NCBI RefSeq assembly: GCF_003260205.1
Contig: NZ_QERF01000009.1
Coordinates: 1 to 64,000 of the forward strand
DNA from: Winogradskyella tangerina
GTDB lineage: Bacteria > Bacteroidota > Bacteroidia > Flavobacteriales > Flavobacteriaceae
Length of the DNA: 64,000 bases
Direction: 5' to 3'
In this document: piece by piece, positions 57,305 to 64,000 of the stretch
Position numbering within the stretch: position 1 is the first letter of the stretch
Layout of the letters: every line of letters starts with the position of its first letter
Notes under the pieces: generated by a model
Told to the model about the DNA's origin: nothing
The model's database searches: none
The model's input: the letters and a program-made list of their open reading frames with translations, nothing else
Made by a program: the position numbers and the translations under genes

Positions 57305-57784
57305 TTAAAGGCCTTTAAACCAATCTTGGAATTGATTACCAAGCAAGAATACAGGTTTCTTCTCACCACTTAATGAACCAATTAAACTCATAACCCACAT
57401 AGCTACTGGAAGAATCCAAGCCACAAGATTGATTACAGGTATTATACCACAGACAAAGCCAACGATAATAATACCTAAAACTTGTCGGATATAAAAAGAG
57501 CCTAATTCGGTTCTATTGCTACCATTCATTACAATGGCAACTATCCACCCAATTAAGGTTATATGGGCGATAATAGCAACGTTTTTCCCATCGCTTAAAA
57601 CTTCCTTAGCTTCATCGGCAAATTCAGAAGCCTTTTCCTTTGCGTCTTCTGCAAACTCTTTAGCATCTTCTTTGAATTCACTTGCTTTTTGAGTTATTTT
57701 CTCTCCGGCTTTTTTAGCGCTTTCTTTAGCATCGCCAATCATATCGTTAAGCTCGTCGCTTAAATCTTTATTATCGTCTGACAT
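57305..57784 (-). CDS. Amphipathic-repeat protein with DUF4870-like membrane domain
   Basis: 159 residues. Residues 10-68 are made of charged 11-residue helical repeats (EKITQKASEFKEDAKEFAEDAKEKASEFADEAKE), as in apolipoprotein- and LEA-like proteins. The C-terminal 90 residues hold membrane segments (VAIIAHITLIGWIVAIVMNG, LGIIIVGFVCGIIPVINLVAWILPVAMW) resembling DUF4870. It shares the repeat type with the gene just upstream; function unknown. Confidence 0.75.
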   Translation of the reverse strand: MSDDNKDLSDELNDMIGDAKESAKKAGEKITQKASEFKEDAKEFAEDAKEKASEFADEAKEVLSDGKNVAIIAHITLIGWIVAIVMNGSNRTELGSFYIRQVLGIIIVGFVCGIIPVINLVAWILPVAMWVMSLIGSLSGEKKPVFLLGNQFQDWFKGL

Positions 57785-57830
57785 GGTTATGATTAATTTA
57801 AGTTAAGTTATAAAGTTAATAAAAATGTGA

Positions 57831-58331
57831 TTATTTTTTCCCGAAAAGCTTACCAAAAAACCCTTTAGTTTTCTCCTTAGCCTCTGAAAACGATTCCTTT
57901 GCATCTTCAGCTAGGTCTTCGAGTTTGTCTTCCGCTACATCCGCAAATTCACTAAGTTTTTCACCAGCTTCAGTTGCAAATTCTTTGGCTTTAACCTTGG
58001 CCTCAGCATAAACTTCTTTGGCGTCTTCAGAAAATTCTTTTGCAGATGCCTTAGCATCCTCAGCAAATTCAGCCGCTTTTTCCTTGGTTTTATTATATAT
58101 CTCCTTACCGTCTTCATTAATGAATTCAGTAGCCTTATCCTTAACGTTACCCAAAATTTCTTTGGCATCATCAAGGAGTTCGCCGGCTTTTTCTTTGGCC
58201 GTATCAAAAGCTTCAGAAGCATTTTCTTTGAATGTATTGATTTGCTCTTCAGCTGTATGTTCTGTTTCGTTCGAAACGTTTTCTACCTGATCCAGGTTGT
58301 CTCCTAAGTTATTGTTGTTTTCTTCTGTCAT
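57831..58331 (-). CDS. LEA/apolipoprotein-like 11-mer repeat protein
   Basis: 166 residues from the ATG at 58331 (the GTG one codon upstream is unlikely). Almost the whole protein is Ala/Glu/Lys/Phe-rich 11-residue repeats of the form xxAKExAxEFAED (AKASAKEFSEDAKEVYAEA and similar), predicted as one long amphipathic helix. The end KGFFGKLFGKK could act as a membrane-seeking tip. No enzymatic role is expected. Stress or envelope protection is a guess by analogy to LEA proteins. Confidence 0.7.
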   Translation of the reverse strand: MTEENNNNLGDNLDQVENVSNETEHTAEEQINTFKENASEAFDTAKEKAGELLDDAKEILGNVKDKATEFINEDGKEIYNKTKEKAAEFAEDAKASAKEFSEDAKEVYAEAKVKAKEFATEAGEKLSEFADVAEDKLEDLAEDAKESFSEAKEKTKGFFGKLFGKK

Positions 58332-58388
58332 CACAATTGGGATTTAATAGTAATTATATGTAGAAGAAATCTTAAAATCGTTACACTT

Positions 58389-58775
58389 TTATTTGAAGGC
58401 CTGATCAACGGGTTCCCAGAGTTCTATTTTGTTACCGTCATTGTCGAGGATCCAGCCAAACTTTCCGTAATCGTATTCCTCCATTTCTCCTACTATTGTG
58501 ACACCCTCTTCTTTTAAAGTCACTAATAATTCCTTTAAATTTTCAACTCTGTAATTGAACATAAAATCCTTTTTTGAAGGCTCATAGTACTTGGTGTCTT
58601 CAGCAAAAGGACTCCATTGTGTTGAGCAATCGTTGCCATCCTTATCCTTCCACCAGAATGTACATCCGTAAGCATCTGTATTGAAACCAAGATGTTTTTT
58701 ATACCAATCCTTTGACGCCTGAGGATCTTTACTTTTGAAAAATAATCCTCCTATACCCGTTACTCGTTTTTTCAT
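58389..58775 (-). CDS. Glyoxalase/VOC family protein
   Basis: 128 residues; one VOC domain of two beta-alpha-beta-beta-beta units (VTGIGGLFFKSKDPQASKDWYKKHLGFNT and MFNYRVENLKELLVTLKEEGVTIVG), ending GNKIELWEPVD, where Glu would be a metal ligand. Substrate unknown. It starts 1 bp after the DUF1801 gene stop, so they share a transcript. Confidence 0.85.
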   Translation of the reverse strand: MKKRVTGIGGLFFKSKDPQASKDWYKKHLGFNTDAYGCTFWWKDKDGNDCSTQWSPFAEDTKYYEPSKKDFMFNYRVENLKELLVTLKEEGVTIVGEMEEYDYGKFGWILDNDGNKIELWEPVDQAFK

Positions 58776-58776
58776 G

Positions 58777-59235
58777 TTATTTCTTATTTAAGGCGGTTTC
58801 ATAAATATCGATCCATTCTTCGACAGTCATTTTTCCAAGTAGTTCTTTGATCAGATCATAAGGAATATCATCTACTTTTTTAAAGCGAACACAACTCTTC
58901 CCCATATCTAGTTTAAATTTTGAATGTTTAGGATATTCTGCCACAAACCAATCGTAAAGTTCCTTTTTTGCATATAATCCTGAATGATACAATGCGATAA
59001 AATTCTTTTGCGATGCGATATTTATAAAAGGTAAAGGCGGAAAAGGTTTGCAATGGTATCCCGGAGGATAAATGGATTTAGGAACAAAATAGGCCGGCAT
59101 TCCATAGCCCATTCCAGATTCTAGGCCTTCTGGCATATTATCTTTTATAAGCTTATGAAGCTTTGTCATTGGTGCCTTGCGATCGTCAGGAAGTTGACTT
59201 ATATATTCTTCGGGTGAATCTGCTTTATATTGCAT
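58777..59235 (-). CDS. DUF1801 family protein
   Basis: 152 residues, cytoplasmic. YdhG/DUF1801 fold: SPEEYISQLPDDRKAPMTKLHKLIKDNMPEGLESGMGYGMPAYFVP, then FINIASQKNFIALYHSGLYA and GKSCVRFKKVDDIP. The family has an iron-sulfur-frataxin-like fold with unknown role. It is the first gene of a pair with the VOC protein. Confidence 0.88.
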   Translation of the reverse strand: MQYKADSPEEYISQLPDDRKAPMTKLHKLIKDNMPEGLESGMGYGMPAYFVPKSIYPPGYHCKPFPPLPFINIASQKNFIALYHSGLYAKKELYDWFVAEYPKHSKFKLDMGKSCVRFKKVDDIPYDLIKELLGKMTVEEWIDIYETALNKK

Positions 59236-59254
59236 GGTGTGATTGATTTAATTA

Positions 59255-59761
59255 TTATTTGCGTTGTAAAATTAATGCTGAAATTATTGAGATTATGAGT
59301 CCTATAAGAAGAACCGTAAAAAACATTAGTGCAGCCATAAATCCAGAACCTCCGTAATCTTCCATTTGCTGTGTTAATTCGGCTTTTTTAGCAGCTAATT
59401 CTTCACCTGAATATAAACTCTCATAGGTTTCTAAAGTTTTAGCTAAATATTCATCTGCAAAATCTGGATTGATAACAGTTGTGTAGAGATAATCCATGAT
59501 GCCTACGCCCAAACCAACAAAGGCCGAAATTAGTAATCCTATCAAAAGGGCTTTACCAAAAGAAACTTTACCGGCATTAACCTTATCTCTGTAATGTTTT
59601 ATTCCGAAGAAGACAAAAGACAAGGAGGCAATCATAGACCCATAGCCAATGATTTCTTGAGCCGAATAACTTAGACTGCTTCCAAAAGTTAAGGCTAATC
59701 CAAAAATAACGGCTCCTAATATTAAACCGTAGGCTCCAAATTTTAATACTGTGTTTTTCAT
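59255..59761 (-). CDS. DUF4199 family membrane protein
   Basis: 168 residues, four hydrophobic segments (about 8-27, 36-56, 72-95 and 141-165). LKFGAYGLILGAVIFGLALTFG and HYRDKVNAGKVSFGKALLIGLLISAFVG match DUF4199. Function unknown. It lies 104 bp downstream of the membrane-anchored LuxR-type gene and in the same direction. Confidence 0.85.
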   Translation of the reverse strand: MKNTVLKFGAYGLILGAVIFGLALTFGSSLSYSAQEIIGYGSMIASLSFVFFGIKHYRDKVNAGKVSFGKALLIGLLISAFVGLGVGIMDYLYTTVINPDFADEYLAKTLETYESLYSGEELAAKKAELTQQMEDYGGSGFMAALMFFTVLLIGLIISIISALILQRK

Positions 59762-59785
59762 AATATTTGATGTTTTAGTTCACAG

Positions 59786-59793
59786 CAAAAGTA
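59786..59793 (-). promoter_or_regulatory. Candidate -7 element of the DUF4199 gene
   Basis: TACTTTTG on the minus strand fits TAnnTTTG, 24 bp before the ATG. Just upstream are two copies of a TAGTTTTAG-like sequence (GTAGTTTTAG, GTAGTTTTAG around 59791-59812) and an AAGTACCA/TGGTACTT inverted repeat at about 59824-59844. Confidence 0.35.
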
Positions 59794-59865
59794 GTTTTAG
59801 AGGTAGTTTTAGGGGTCATACTAAAGTACCAACGGCATGGTACTTTAGTCTAAAAGTACTTATTT

Positions 59866-60276
59866 TTAGATGATTTTTAAGCTTTTCGCAATTTGAAGTG
59901 CTTGGGTTCTACGTTTCGCGTTTAGCTTTAATAATAAATTTGAAACATGAGTTTTTATGGTACTCTCAGATAAGAATAAACGCTCACCAATTTCTTTATT
60001 AGATAACCCTTCAGAAATACATTGCAGCACTTCATATTCTCTCGAAGTAATTTCAAGGTCTTTAATTTTATCGTGGTCAATTTCAACCGTTTCCGAAGGT
60101 AATTTATTCAGGCTTTTCTTATTGATGTAAATTCCAACAAAAAAGAATACGATGGCTATTACTGAAACTACAATTTCTGTGCTTACATCGCCCGAAGTGA
60201 TGGTGTACTTACTAAACTGAAAAAGCAATATTAGTGCTAGAATGAGCAATCCAAAAACAAGGATGGTTTTCTTCAT
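59866..60276 (-). CDS. Membrane-anchored LuxR-family regulator
   Basis: 136 residues. Two N-terminal TM helices (about 4-20 and 35-52) hold a short periplasmic loop of about 14 residues. A LuxR/GerE helix-turn-helix follows (LEITSREYEVLQCISEGLSNKEIGERLFLSESTIKTHVSNLLLKLNAKRR, about 72-121). With no sensor or receiver domain, it may be tuned by the membrane itself or by a partner such as DUF4199 downstream. The target is unknown. Confidence 0.88.
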   Translation of the reverse strand: MKKTILVFGLLILALILLFQFSKYTITSGDVSTEIVVSVIAIVFFFVGIYINKKSLNKLPSETVEIDHDKIKDLEITSREYEVLQCISEGLSNKEIGERLFLSESTIKTHVSNLLLKLNAKRRTQALQIAKSLKII

Positions 60277-60285
60277 AATTTAAAT

Positions 60286-61263
60286 TTAGCAAAATTTTGC
60301 TTTGATTTTATCAACCATGGTTTGTGCTAATTTCACATGACTTTCTATCGTCCAACCAGCAACATGAGGTGTTAATATCACATTGTCGGCATTGATAAGA
60401 TACTCGAAAGCCTCGGGGAGATTCGATTTTTTGCCTTTACGCATCCATCTGAATTTAGGTTCTTCTTGTTTGAATAAATTCTCGAAAGATGATTTTTCAT
60501 ACTCTAAAACGTCTAAGCCAGCGCCAAGAATTTTGCCAGCTTCAAGTGCTTCAACCAGATCTTCGGTCACTACACTTTTACCACGTGCTGTATTTATTAA
60601 CCAAAACGGGTTTTTAAAAGCATTGATGAATTCAGTATTCACCATATTGGTGGTTAAAGGTGTCTGTGGCGTATGTAAGCTCAATACATCTGCTCTCTCT
60701 TGGAGCTCTTCTAATTCTACTTGCTTACAATTGGTGTCTCCTACATGGGCTTTTATATCATGGCAAATGACATCAACATCAAATCCTTTGAGTTTCTTAG
60801 CAAATGCCTTACCCATATTTCCGTATCCTATTAGCCCAACGGTTTTTCCGTCGAGTTCTAAACCGCGATTAGCTTCACGTAGCCATTTGCCTTGTCGAAC
60901 TTCACGATCGGCTTTGTTCAGTTTATTAAACAGTGATAATAATAGTCCAAGACTGTGTTCGCCTACAGCATTTCTGTTGCCTTCGGGAACAGATATAAGG
61001 TGAACGCCTTTATCTTCGGCATAGGCGCAATCTATGTTTTCTAGTCCGGCGCCAACACGACCAATAAATTTTAGGTTGGAAGCGGCATCTAAGAATTGTT
61101 GATCGATCGTAAATCGACTACGGATAATGATACCATCATAATCAGCGATTTTAGTTTCAATTTCTGATTTAGAAGACGAATAGTCTTCATGATTCTCAAA
61201 TCCTAAGTCATTGAGTTGATTTAGGAGTAATGGGTGATTGCTATCTAAATGAAGGACCTTCAA
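60286..61263 (-). CDS. D-3-phosphoglycerate dehydrogenase-like 2-hydroxyacid dehydrogenase
   Basis: 325 residues. NAD motif GLIGYGNMGKAFAKKL, the substrate loop VGRVGAGLENIDCAYAEDKGV, Arg in INTARGKSVV and catalytic His in LTPHVAGWT. It is shorter than SerA (no ACT domain). Likely reaction is oxidation of a 2-hydroxyacid with NAD; a serine pathway role is possible. ATGA overlap with the cupin gene upstream, so the two are co-translated. Confidence 0.85.
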   Translation of the reverse strand: MKVLHLDSNHPLLLNQLNDLGFENHEDYSSSKSEIETKIADYDGIIIRSRFTIDQQFLDAASNLKFIGRVGAGLENIDCAYAEDKGVHLISVPEGNRNAVGEHSLGLLLSLFNKLNKADREVRQGKWLREANRGLELDGKTVGLIGYGNMGKAFAKKLKGFDVDVICHDIKAHVGDTNCKQVELEELQERADVLSLHTPQTPLTTNMVNTEFINAFKNPFWLINTARGKSVVTEDLVEALEAGKILGAGLDVLEYEKSSFENLFKQEEPKFRWMRKGKKSNLPEAFEYLINADNVILTPHVAGWTIESHVKLAQTMVDKIKAKFC

Positions 61264-61646
61264 ATCTTTGGGTATTCAGTTTGTGTACGCTCGTGTTGCA
61301 CATTACCGGTATGGGCTGTGTTTAGTTTTTCAAAAAGAAGCACATGTACTTCTTCATCATTTTTAGTACATGGATTGTGTTCTACACCTTTGGGAACTAC
61401 GATGAATTCACCTTCGTTTATAACTTCAGTTCTGATGCCATCATCGCTTTCAGAGTCCTTTAATTGCATGTAGAGCGTTCCTTTAATTACTTGAAATAAT
61501 TCGTCTTCATCATCATGACTATGCCATACGAATTCGCCTTTCAATTTAGCAAGAATCACTTGCATGTCGTCTACTACAGCAATTTGATGAGGATGCCAAT
61601 TTTTGCTGAATTTTGAAAACTTGTCTTTGATGTTTATGGGTTTCAT
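61260..61646 (-). CDS. Cupin domain protein
   Basis: 128 residues; a single cupin barrel with metal motif HSHDDEDELFQVIKGTLYMQLKD and, later, VPKGVEHNPCTKNDEEVHVLLFE. The His pair and Glu can bind a divalent metal. Enzymatic or sensory role unknown. It overlaps the dehydrogenase gene by 4 bp. Confidence 0.88.
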   Translation of the reverse strand: MKPINIKDKFSKFSKNWHPHQIAVVDDMQVILAKLKGEFVWHSHDDEDELFQVIKGTLYMQLKDSESDDGIRTEVINEGEFIVVPKGVEHNPCTKNDEEVHVLLFEKLNTAHTGNVQHERTQTEYPKI

Positions 61647-61756
61647 TGATCTAATTACTACGTTCAGTTATTATGCTTATTTCTAGAGGTCAACATCACA
61701 ATCTACTTTAATACTACCCTTTTGATATTTTTTATATATCCTTCTTTTTGATTCAA

Positions 61757-61818
61757 TTGTCATTCCTGCGTCCTCGTGTCGCTGAAGCTTTGGCGGAGGA
61801 ACAAGGCAGGAATCCACT
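61757..61818 (-). repeat. Long REP-like palindromic element R1, left end of the inverted repeat
   Basis: The 59-bp core runs from TGTCATTCCTGCG to GGCAGGAATCCA, with an inner hairpin around AAGCTT. Its reverse complement is identical over 62 bases to R3. It lies 21 bp beyond the stop codon of the GIY-YIG gene, so it may also end its transcript. Confidence 0.88.
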
Positions 61819-61839
61819 TTTTATCTCTACCTATAAAAT

Positions 61840-62136
61840 TTACCAATGTTTTGATAAATCGCTCCAGTTTTTGTTTTCTTCTTCAATCAAATTTATTTTC
61901 CATTGCCTTTTCCATTTCTTCATATTCTTCTCTCTTCTTATTGCGTCAGTAATGTATTGAAAAGTTTCAAAATAAACCAATCTATTTAGTTTATACTTTT
62001 TAGAAAATCCGTCAATTAATTGATTTTTATGTTCGAACATTCTTCGTTCTAAATTGTTGGTAATGCCGATATAAAGTGTGCCGTTGTATTTGTTTGAAAG
62101 TATGTAAAGGTAATATTGGTGTGTTGTTTTGTACAT
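61840..62136 (-). CDS. GIY-YIG nuclease, REP-associated
   Basis: 98 residues, a single small domain. The GIY-YIG core is YYLYIL (8-13) and LYIGIT (21-26), then NNLERRMFEHK (27-37) with the conserved Arg pair, and REK (68-70) with the likely metal-binding Glu69 in TDAIRREKNMKKWKRQWK. The family is a fold for single-strand or structure-specific DNA cutting; UPF0213/YhbQ-like members are of this size. It lies between inverted REP-like elements, and its first four codons are part of a tandem repeat. Confidence 0.9.
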   Translation of the reverse strand: MYKTTHQYYLYILSNKYNGTLYIGITNNLERRMFEHKNQLIDGFSKKYKLNRLVYFETFQYITDAIRREKNMKKWKRQWKINLIEEENKNWSDLSKHW

Positions 62137-62155
62137 GGTATTTATGACTTATTAG

Positions 62156-62182
62156 TGGATTCCTGCCTTCGCAGAAATGACA
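62156..62182 (+). repeat. Short REP-like palindrome R2
   Basis: TGGATTCCTGCC and GCAGAAATGACA, 27 bp, imperfect stem. It lies 20 bp upstream of the GIY-YIG start codon and within the first tandem copy. Confidence 0.85.
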
Positions 62183-62219
62183 GCCGTTATTGTTTTGTGC
62201 ATGGTATTTGTTACTTATT

Positions 62220-62281
62220 AGTGGATTCCTGCCTTGTTCCTCCGCCAAAGCTTCAGCGACACGAGGACGCAGGAATGACAA
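62220..62281 (+). repeat. Long REP-like palindromic element R3, right end of the inverted repeat
   Basis: Same 59-bp core as R1 in reverse orientation, 62 of 62 bases identical, which suggests recent copying or gene conversion. It forms the second tandem copy. Confidence 0.88.
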
Positions 62282-62319
62282 CCGTTATTATTTTGTACAT
62301 GGTATTTGTGACTTATTTG

Positions 62320-62346
62320 TGGATTCCTGCCTGCGCAGGAATGACA
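62320..62346 (+). repeat. Short REP-like palindrome R4
   Basis: TGGATTCCTGCCTGCGCAGGAATGACA-type unit of 27 bp: ATTCCTGC and GCAGGAAT form an 8-bp perfect stem with a 4-base loop. Third tandem copy; after it the sequence diverges. Confidence 0.85.
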
Positions 62347-62375
62347 ATACGCATTTTGATTTAGTTTTAATAGCT

Positions 62376-62417
62376 ACTCCGCAAAAGCTCCAGCGACACA
62401 AGGGCGCAGGAATGACA
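62376..62417 (+). repeat. Partial long REP-like element R5
   Basis: CTCCGCAAAAGCTCCAGCGA and the right arm GCGCAGGAATGACA are present, but the left arm TGGATTCCTGCC is absent. A truncated and mutated copy in the 332-bp gap (62137-62468) between the nuclease and mgtE, which otherwise holds only repeats. Confidence 0.75.
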
Positions 62418-62468
62418 AATATTCGAAATTAGTGTAGTGGGATTCTGATTTTTGGGGAAGGGAATGAT

Positions 62469-63842
62469 CTAAATCCCCAAAATCAATTTGGCGATCAATA
62501 AATAGATCACAATACCAAAAATATCATTACTGGTTGTAATGAACGGACCAGTAGCAATCGCAGGATCTATGCCGCGTTTATCTAAAAATAGAGGGACAAA
62601 GGTGCCTATTAACCCGGCGACAATAATTACTACGATCAACGAAATGGAAATCGCTAAGGCGAGTTCGAAATTTTGAGTCCAGATCCAGACAAATAGAAAT
62701 AAAAATACAGATAAAATTACTCCGTTTAAAGCTGCCAAAAGCATCTCTTTTATCAGGCGATTATTGATACTGCCCTTTACATCATCATTGGCCAAACCTT
62801 GTACAATAATTGCACTAGACTGCACACCAACATTACCAGCCATTGCCGCAATTAGTGGTGTAAATAAGAATAAGATTACAGCTTGTTCAGGAAGAAATCC
62901 TTCAAAATAATACATGATAATGAAGGCACCAACACCACCGATCAATCCGAGGAATAACCAAGGTAAGCGTGCTTTGGTGAGTTCGATAATACTGTCATCA
63001 GAATCGACATCTTGGGTAATACCAGCTGCTAGTTGGTAATCTTTGTCAGCTTCTTCTTTTAAGACATCAACAATATCATCGATAGTAATTCTCCCTAAAA
63101 GTGTCTGGTTATCATCAACGACAGGAATAGCTTCCAAATCGTATTTCGCCATAACTTTTGCAACATCTTCTGCATCATCCTTTACGTTAACATAATCTAC
63201 ATTATCTTTCGAAATATCTGCTATTTTCTGATCACTACGCGCTACAATGAGGTCTTTGAGTGATAATCGTCCGATCAGCTTTTCAGTCTTGTCAACAACA
63301 TAAATAGAATGAACGCGGGTAACCTCTTTAGCTTGTCCTCTAATACGTCGAAGGCAACCAGCAACCGTCCAGGTTTCATAAACCTTAACAAGTTCCTTGG
63401 CCATTAATCCACCGGCGGAATTGTCATCATAAGCAAGAAGTTCTTGTATCTCGGCTTTGTGTTCCTCGTCTTCAATTTGAGAAATAACCGCTTCTTGTCT
63501 TGCTTCTGGAAGTTCAGCAATAATATCGGCAGCATCATCGGTATCTAATTCTTCAACCTCTTCGGCAATTTCTTTTGCTGATAGATTTTTGAGGACTTTC
63601 TCCCTGGTATCCTCATCCATCTCCGTTATAACATCAGAGGTGGTTTCAGAGTCTAGAAGTTTAATGACATAAATGGCATCATCGAGGTCGAGTTCGTCAA
63701 GAATTTCGGCAATATCAGCATAGTGAAACTCATTAAAAAGTTTTTTGAGTTCTTTGTCGTTTTGATTTTCGACAAGAATCTCCACCTTTTCAATAAGCTC
63801 ATCGGTTAATTGAAATTGTATGTTATCTTGAAGTTCTTCCAC
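62469..63842 (-). CDS. mgtE: Magnesium transporter MgtE
   Basis: 457 residues from a GTG start 1 bp after the rsmA stop. It has a cytoplasmic helical N domain (1-130), two CBS domains (about 140-255) that sense magnesium, and five membrane helices (about 285-457) with GNVGVQSSAIIVQGLAND forming the pore. Mg2+ channel. It is followed (minus direction) by the repeat region without a strong hairpin. Confidence 0.94.
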   Translation of the reverse strand: MEELQDNIQFQLTDELIEKVEILVENQNDKELKKLFNEFHYADIAEILDELDLDDAIYVIKLLDSETTSDVITEMDEDTREKVLKNLSAKEIAEEVEELDTDDAADIIAELPEARQEAVISQIEDEEHKAEIQELLAYDDNSAGGLMAKELVKVYETWTVAGCLRRIRGQAKEVTRVHSIYVVDKTEKLIGRLSLKDLIVARSDQKIADISKDNVDYVNVKDDAEDVAKVMAKYDLEAIPVVDDNQTLLGRITIDDIVDVLKEEADKDYQLAAGITQDVDSDDSIIELTKARLPWLFLGLIGGVGAFIIMYYFEGFLPEQAVILFLFTPLIAAMAGNVGVQSSAIIVQGLANDDVKGSINNRLIKEMLLAALNGVILSVFLFLFVWIWTQNFELALAISISLIVVIIVAGLIGTFVPLFLDKRGIDPAIATGPFITTSNDIFGIVIYLLIAKLILGI

Positions 63843-63843
63843 C

Positions 63844-64000
63844 TTAGTTTTTGTCGCCCTCGATAAGTTTGGTTAGTTCAATAAATTCTGATACACTTAG
63901 TTGCTCTGGTCGCTGCCCAAAGATAGTATTTGCTTTTAAATTATCAGAAAGATTGAAGGCTTTTAAACTATTTCGTAATGTTTTTCGTCGTTGCTGAAAT
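63844..64000 (-). CDS. rsmA: 16S rRNA dimethyladenosine transferase, C-terminus (partial)
   Basis: Last 51 codons, cut by the window edge. The peptide has [14 protein letters not shown] and later [21 protein letters not shown], the typical RsmA/KsgA C-terminal domain. It dimethylates two adenines of the 3' end of 16S rRNA. It is directly followed by mgtE. Confidence 0.9.
   Translation of the reverse strand, partial: FQQRRKTLRNSLKAFNLSDNLKANTIFGQRPEQLSVSEFIELTKLIEGDKN

Larger units (their letters stand above)
61757..62281. mobile_element. Putative REP-bounded GIY-YIG element
   Basis: 525 bp with perfect 62-bp inverted repeats at the ends (61757-61818 and 62220-62281), enclosing one short palindrome and the GIY-YIG gene. 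TGTCATTCC faces outward at both ends. Direct target-site duplication was not found; only one base pairs beyond the outer end. It looks like a transposon in which the nuclease takes the place of a transposase. Mobility is inferred. Confidence 0.6.
62125..62346. repeat. Three tandem copies of gene-start-plus-palindrome unit
   Basis: Copies begin at 62125, 62191 and 62289 with periods of 66 and 98 bp (the longer one contains the 59-bp element). Each has the GIY-YIG start region (TTTTGTRCATGGTATTT on the plus strand), ACTTATT, and then a TGGATTCCTGCC...GAATGACA palindrome. All point the same way. Confidence 0.85.

Noticed and set aside
60383..61003. 206-residue plus-strand ORF
   Set aside because: Antisense to the 2-hydroxyacid dehydrogenase, Ser-rich composition as expected of a shadow frame.
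61748..61960. 70-residue plus-strand ORF
   Set aside because: It begins in R1 and runs antisense into the nuclease gene; no domain.
62027..62281. 84-residue minus-strand ORF with GRNPLIS repeats
   Set aside because: It overlaps the GIY-YIG start and is the translation of the tandem repeats and palindromes. Peptides such as RVAEALAEEQGRNP are known side products of such repeats.
62125..62346. CRISPR array as an explanation of the tandem repeats
   Set aside because: Only three copies, of unequal length, containing gene-start sequence and palindromes in place of unique spacers, and no cas genes nearby.
61750..62350. Target-site duplication flanking the GIY-YIG element
   Set aside because: I compared the bases outside R1 with those outside R3 and R4 and found no direct repeat longer than a couple of bases.
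62116..62432. Two plus-strand ORFs (62116-62364 and 62190-62432) with CLRRND-type peptides
   Set aside because: Translated tandem palindromes; the repeated peptide follows the DNA repeat period.

Overview
The window is AT-rich chromosomal DNA from a member of the Bacteroidota, almost certainly a Flavobacteriaceae (probably marine). The evidence is a gliding-motility-associated C-terminal sorting domain at the left edge, a complete flavobacterial Bat operon, many lipoproteins with a Cys after a short hydrophobic leader, Bacteroidota-type promoters (TTG then TAnnTTTG) with almost no Shine-Dalgarno sequences, and lineage families such as DUF6090, DUF4199 and the BatD-like protein. Genus cannot be fixed from the sequence alone. 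I saw no tRNA, rRNA, CRISPR array or prophage.

Layout. Positions 1-14.8 kb: the end of a secreted type IX protein, then a minus-strand block of envelope and secreted proteins: ABM-domain protein, SH3 protein, a giant alpha-2-macroglobulin with intact thioester, a sortilin-like Asp-box protein, three DUF6090 membrane proteins plus the stub of a fourth, a cyclase-family lipoprotein and an isoaspartyl peptidase lipoprotein. 14.9-24.1 kb: ALDH7-type aldehyde dehydrogenase, the DUF1800/DUF1501 pair, a Schlafen AlbA_2 protein, an SDR, an aldo/keto reductase and small lipoproteins. 24.2-34.4 kb: the Bat operon (moxR, DUF58, a two-TM BatD-like gene, batA, batB, batC, a half-length batD paralogue, batD, batE). 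34.4-37.1 kb: SulP transporter plus beta-carbonic anhydrase, a likely bicarbonate uptake pair. 37.1-57.3 kb: housekeeping genes (cvpA, pheS, gpsA, mfd, fbp, aspartate kinase) mixed with a TlpA-like protein, an EamA exporter, a peroxiredoxin/mdaB/HxlR redox cluster and a fused OlsF-like aminolipid acyltransferase. 57.3-61.7 kb: two amphipathic 11-mer-repeat proteins, VOC and DUF1801 proteins, DUF4199 with a membrane-anchored LuxR regulator, and a 2-hydroxyacid dehydrogenase coupled to a cupin. 61.7-62.4 kb: a GIY-YIG nuclease gene bounded by palindromic REP-like elements. 62.5-64 kb: mgtE and the 3' end of rsmA.

The most unusual structure is at 61.7-62.4 kb. A 98-residue GIY-YIG nuclease gene lies between two copies of a palindromic element that form a perfect 62-bp inverted repeat. 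The gene's first codons, leader and palindrome are repeated about three times in tandem. A gene-less version of the same inverted pair sits at 12.66-12.77 kb, where it truncates a DUF6090 gene. This looks like a REP/REPIN-type repeat family with a GIY-YIG nuclease in the place where a transposase would be expected. Mobility is inferred, not shown.

A second theme is tight translational coupling (TAATG, ATGATTAA, TGATG) in the minus-strand block of 7-13 kb and within the Bat operon. DUF6090 genes are coupled behind different secreted enzymes.
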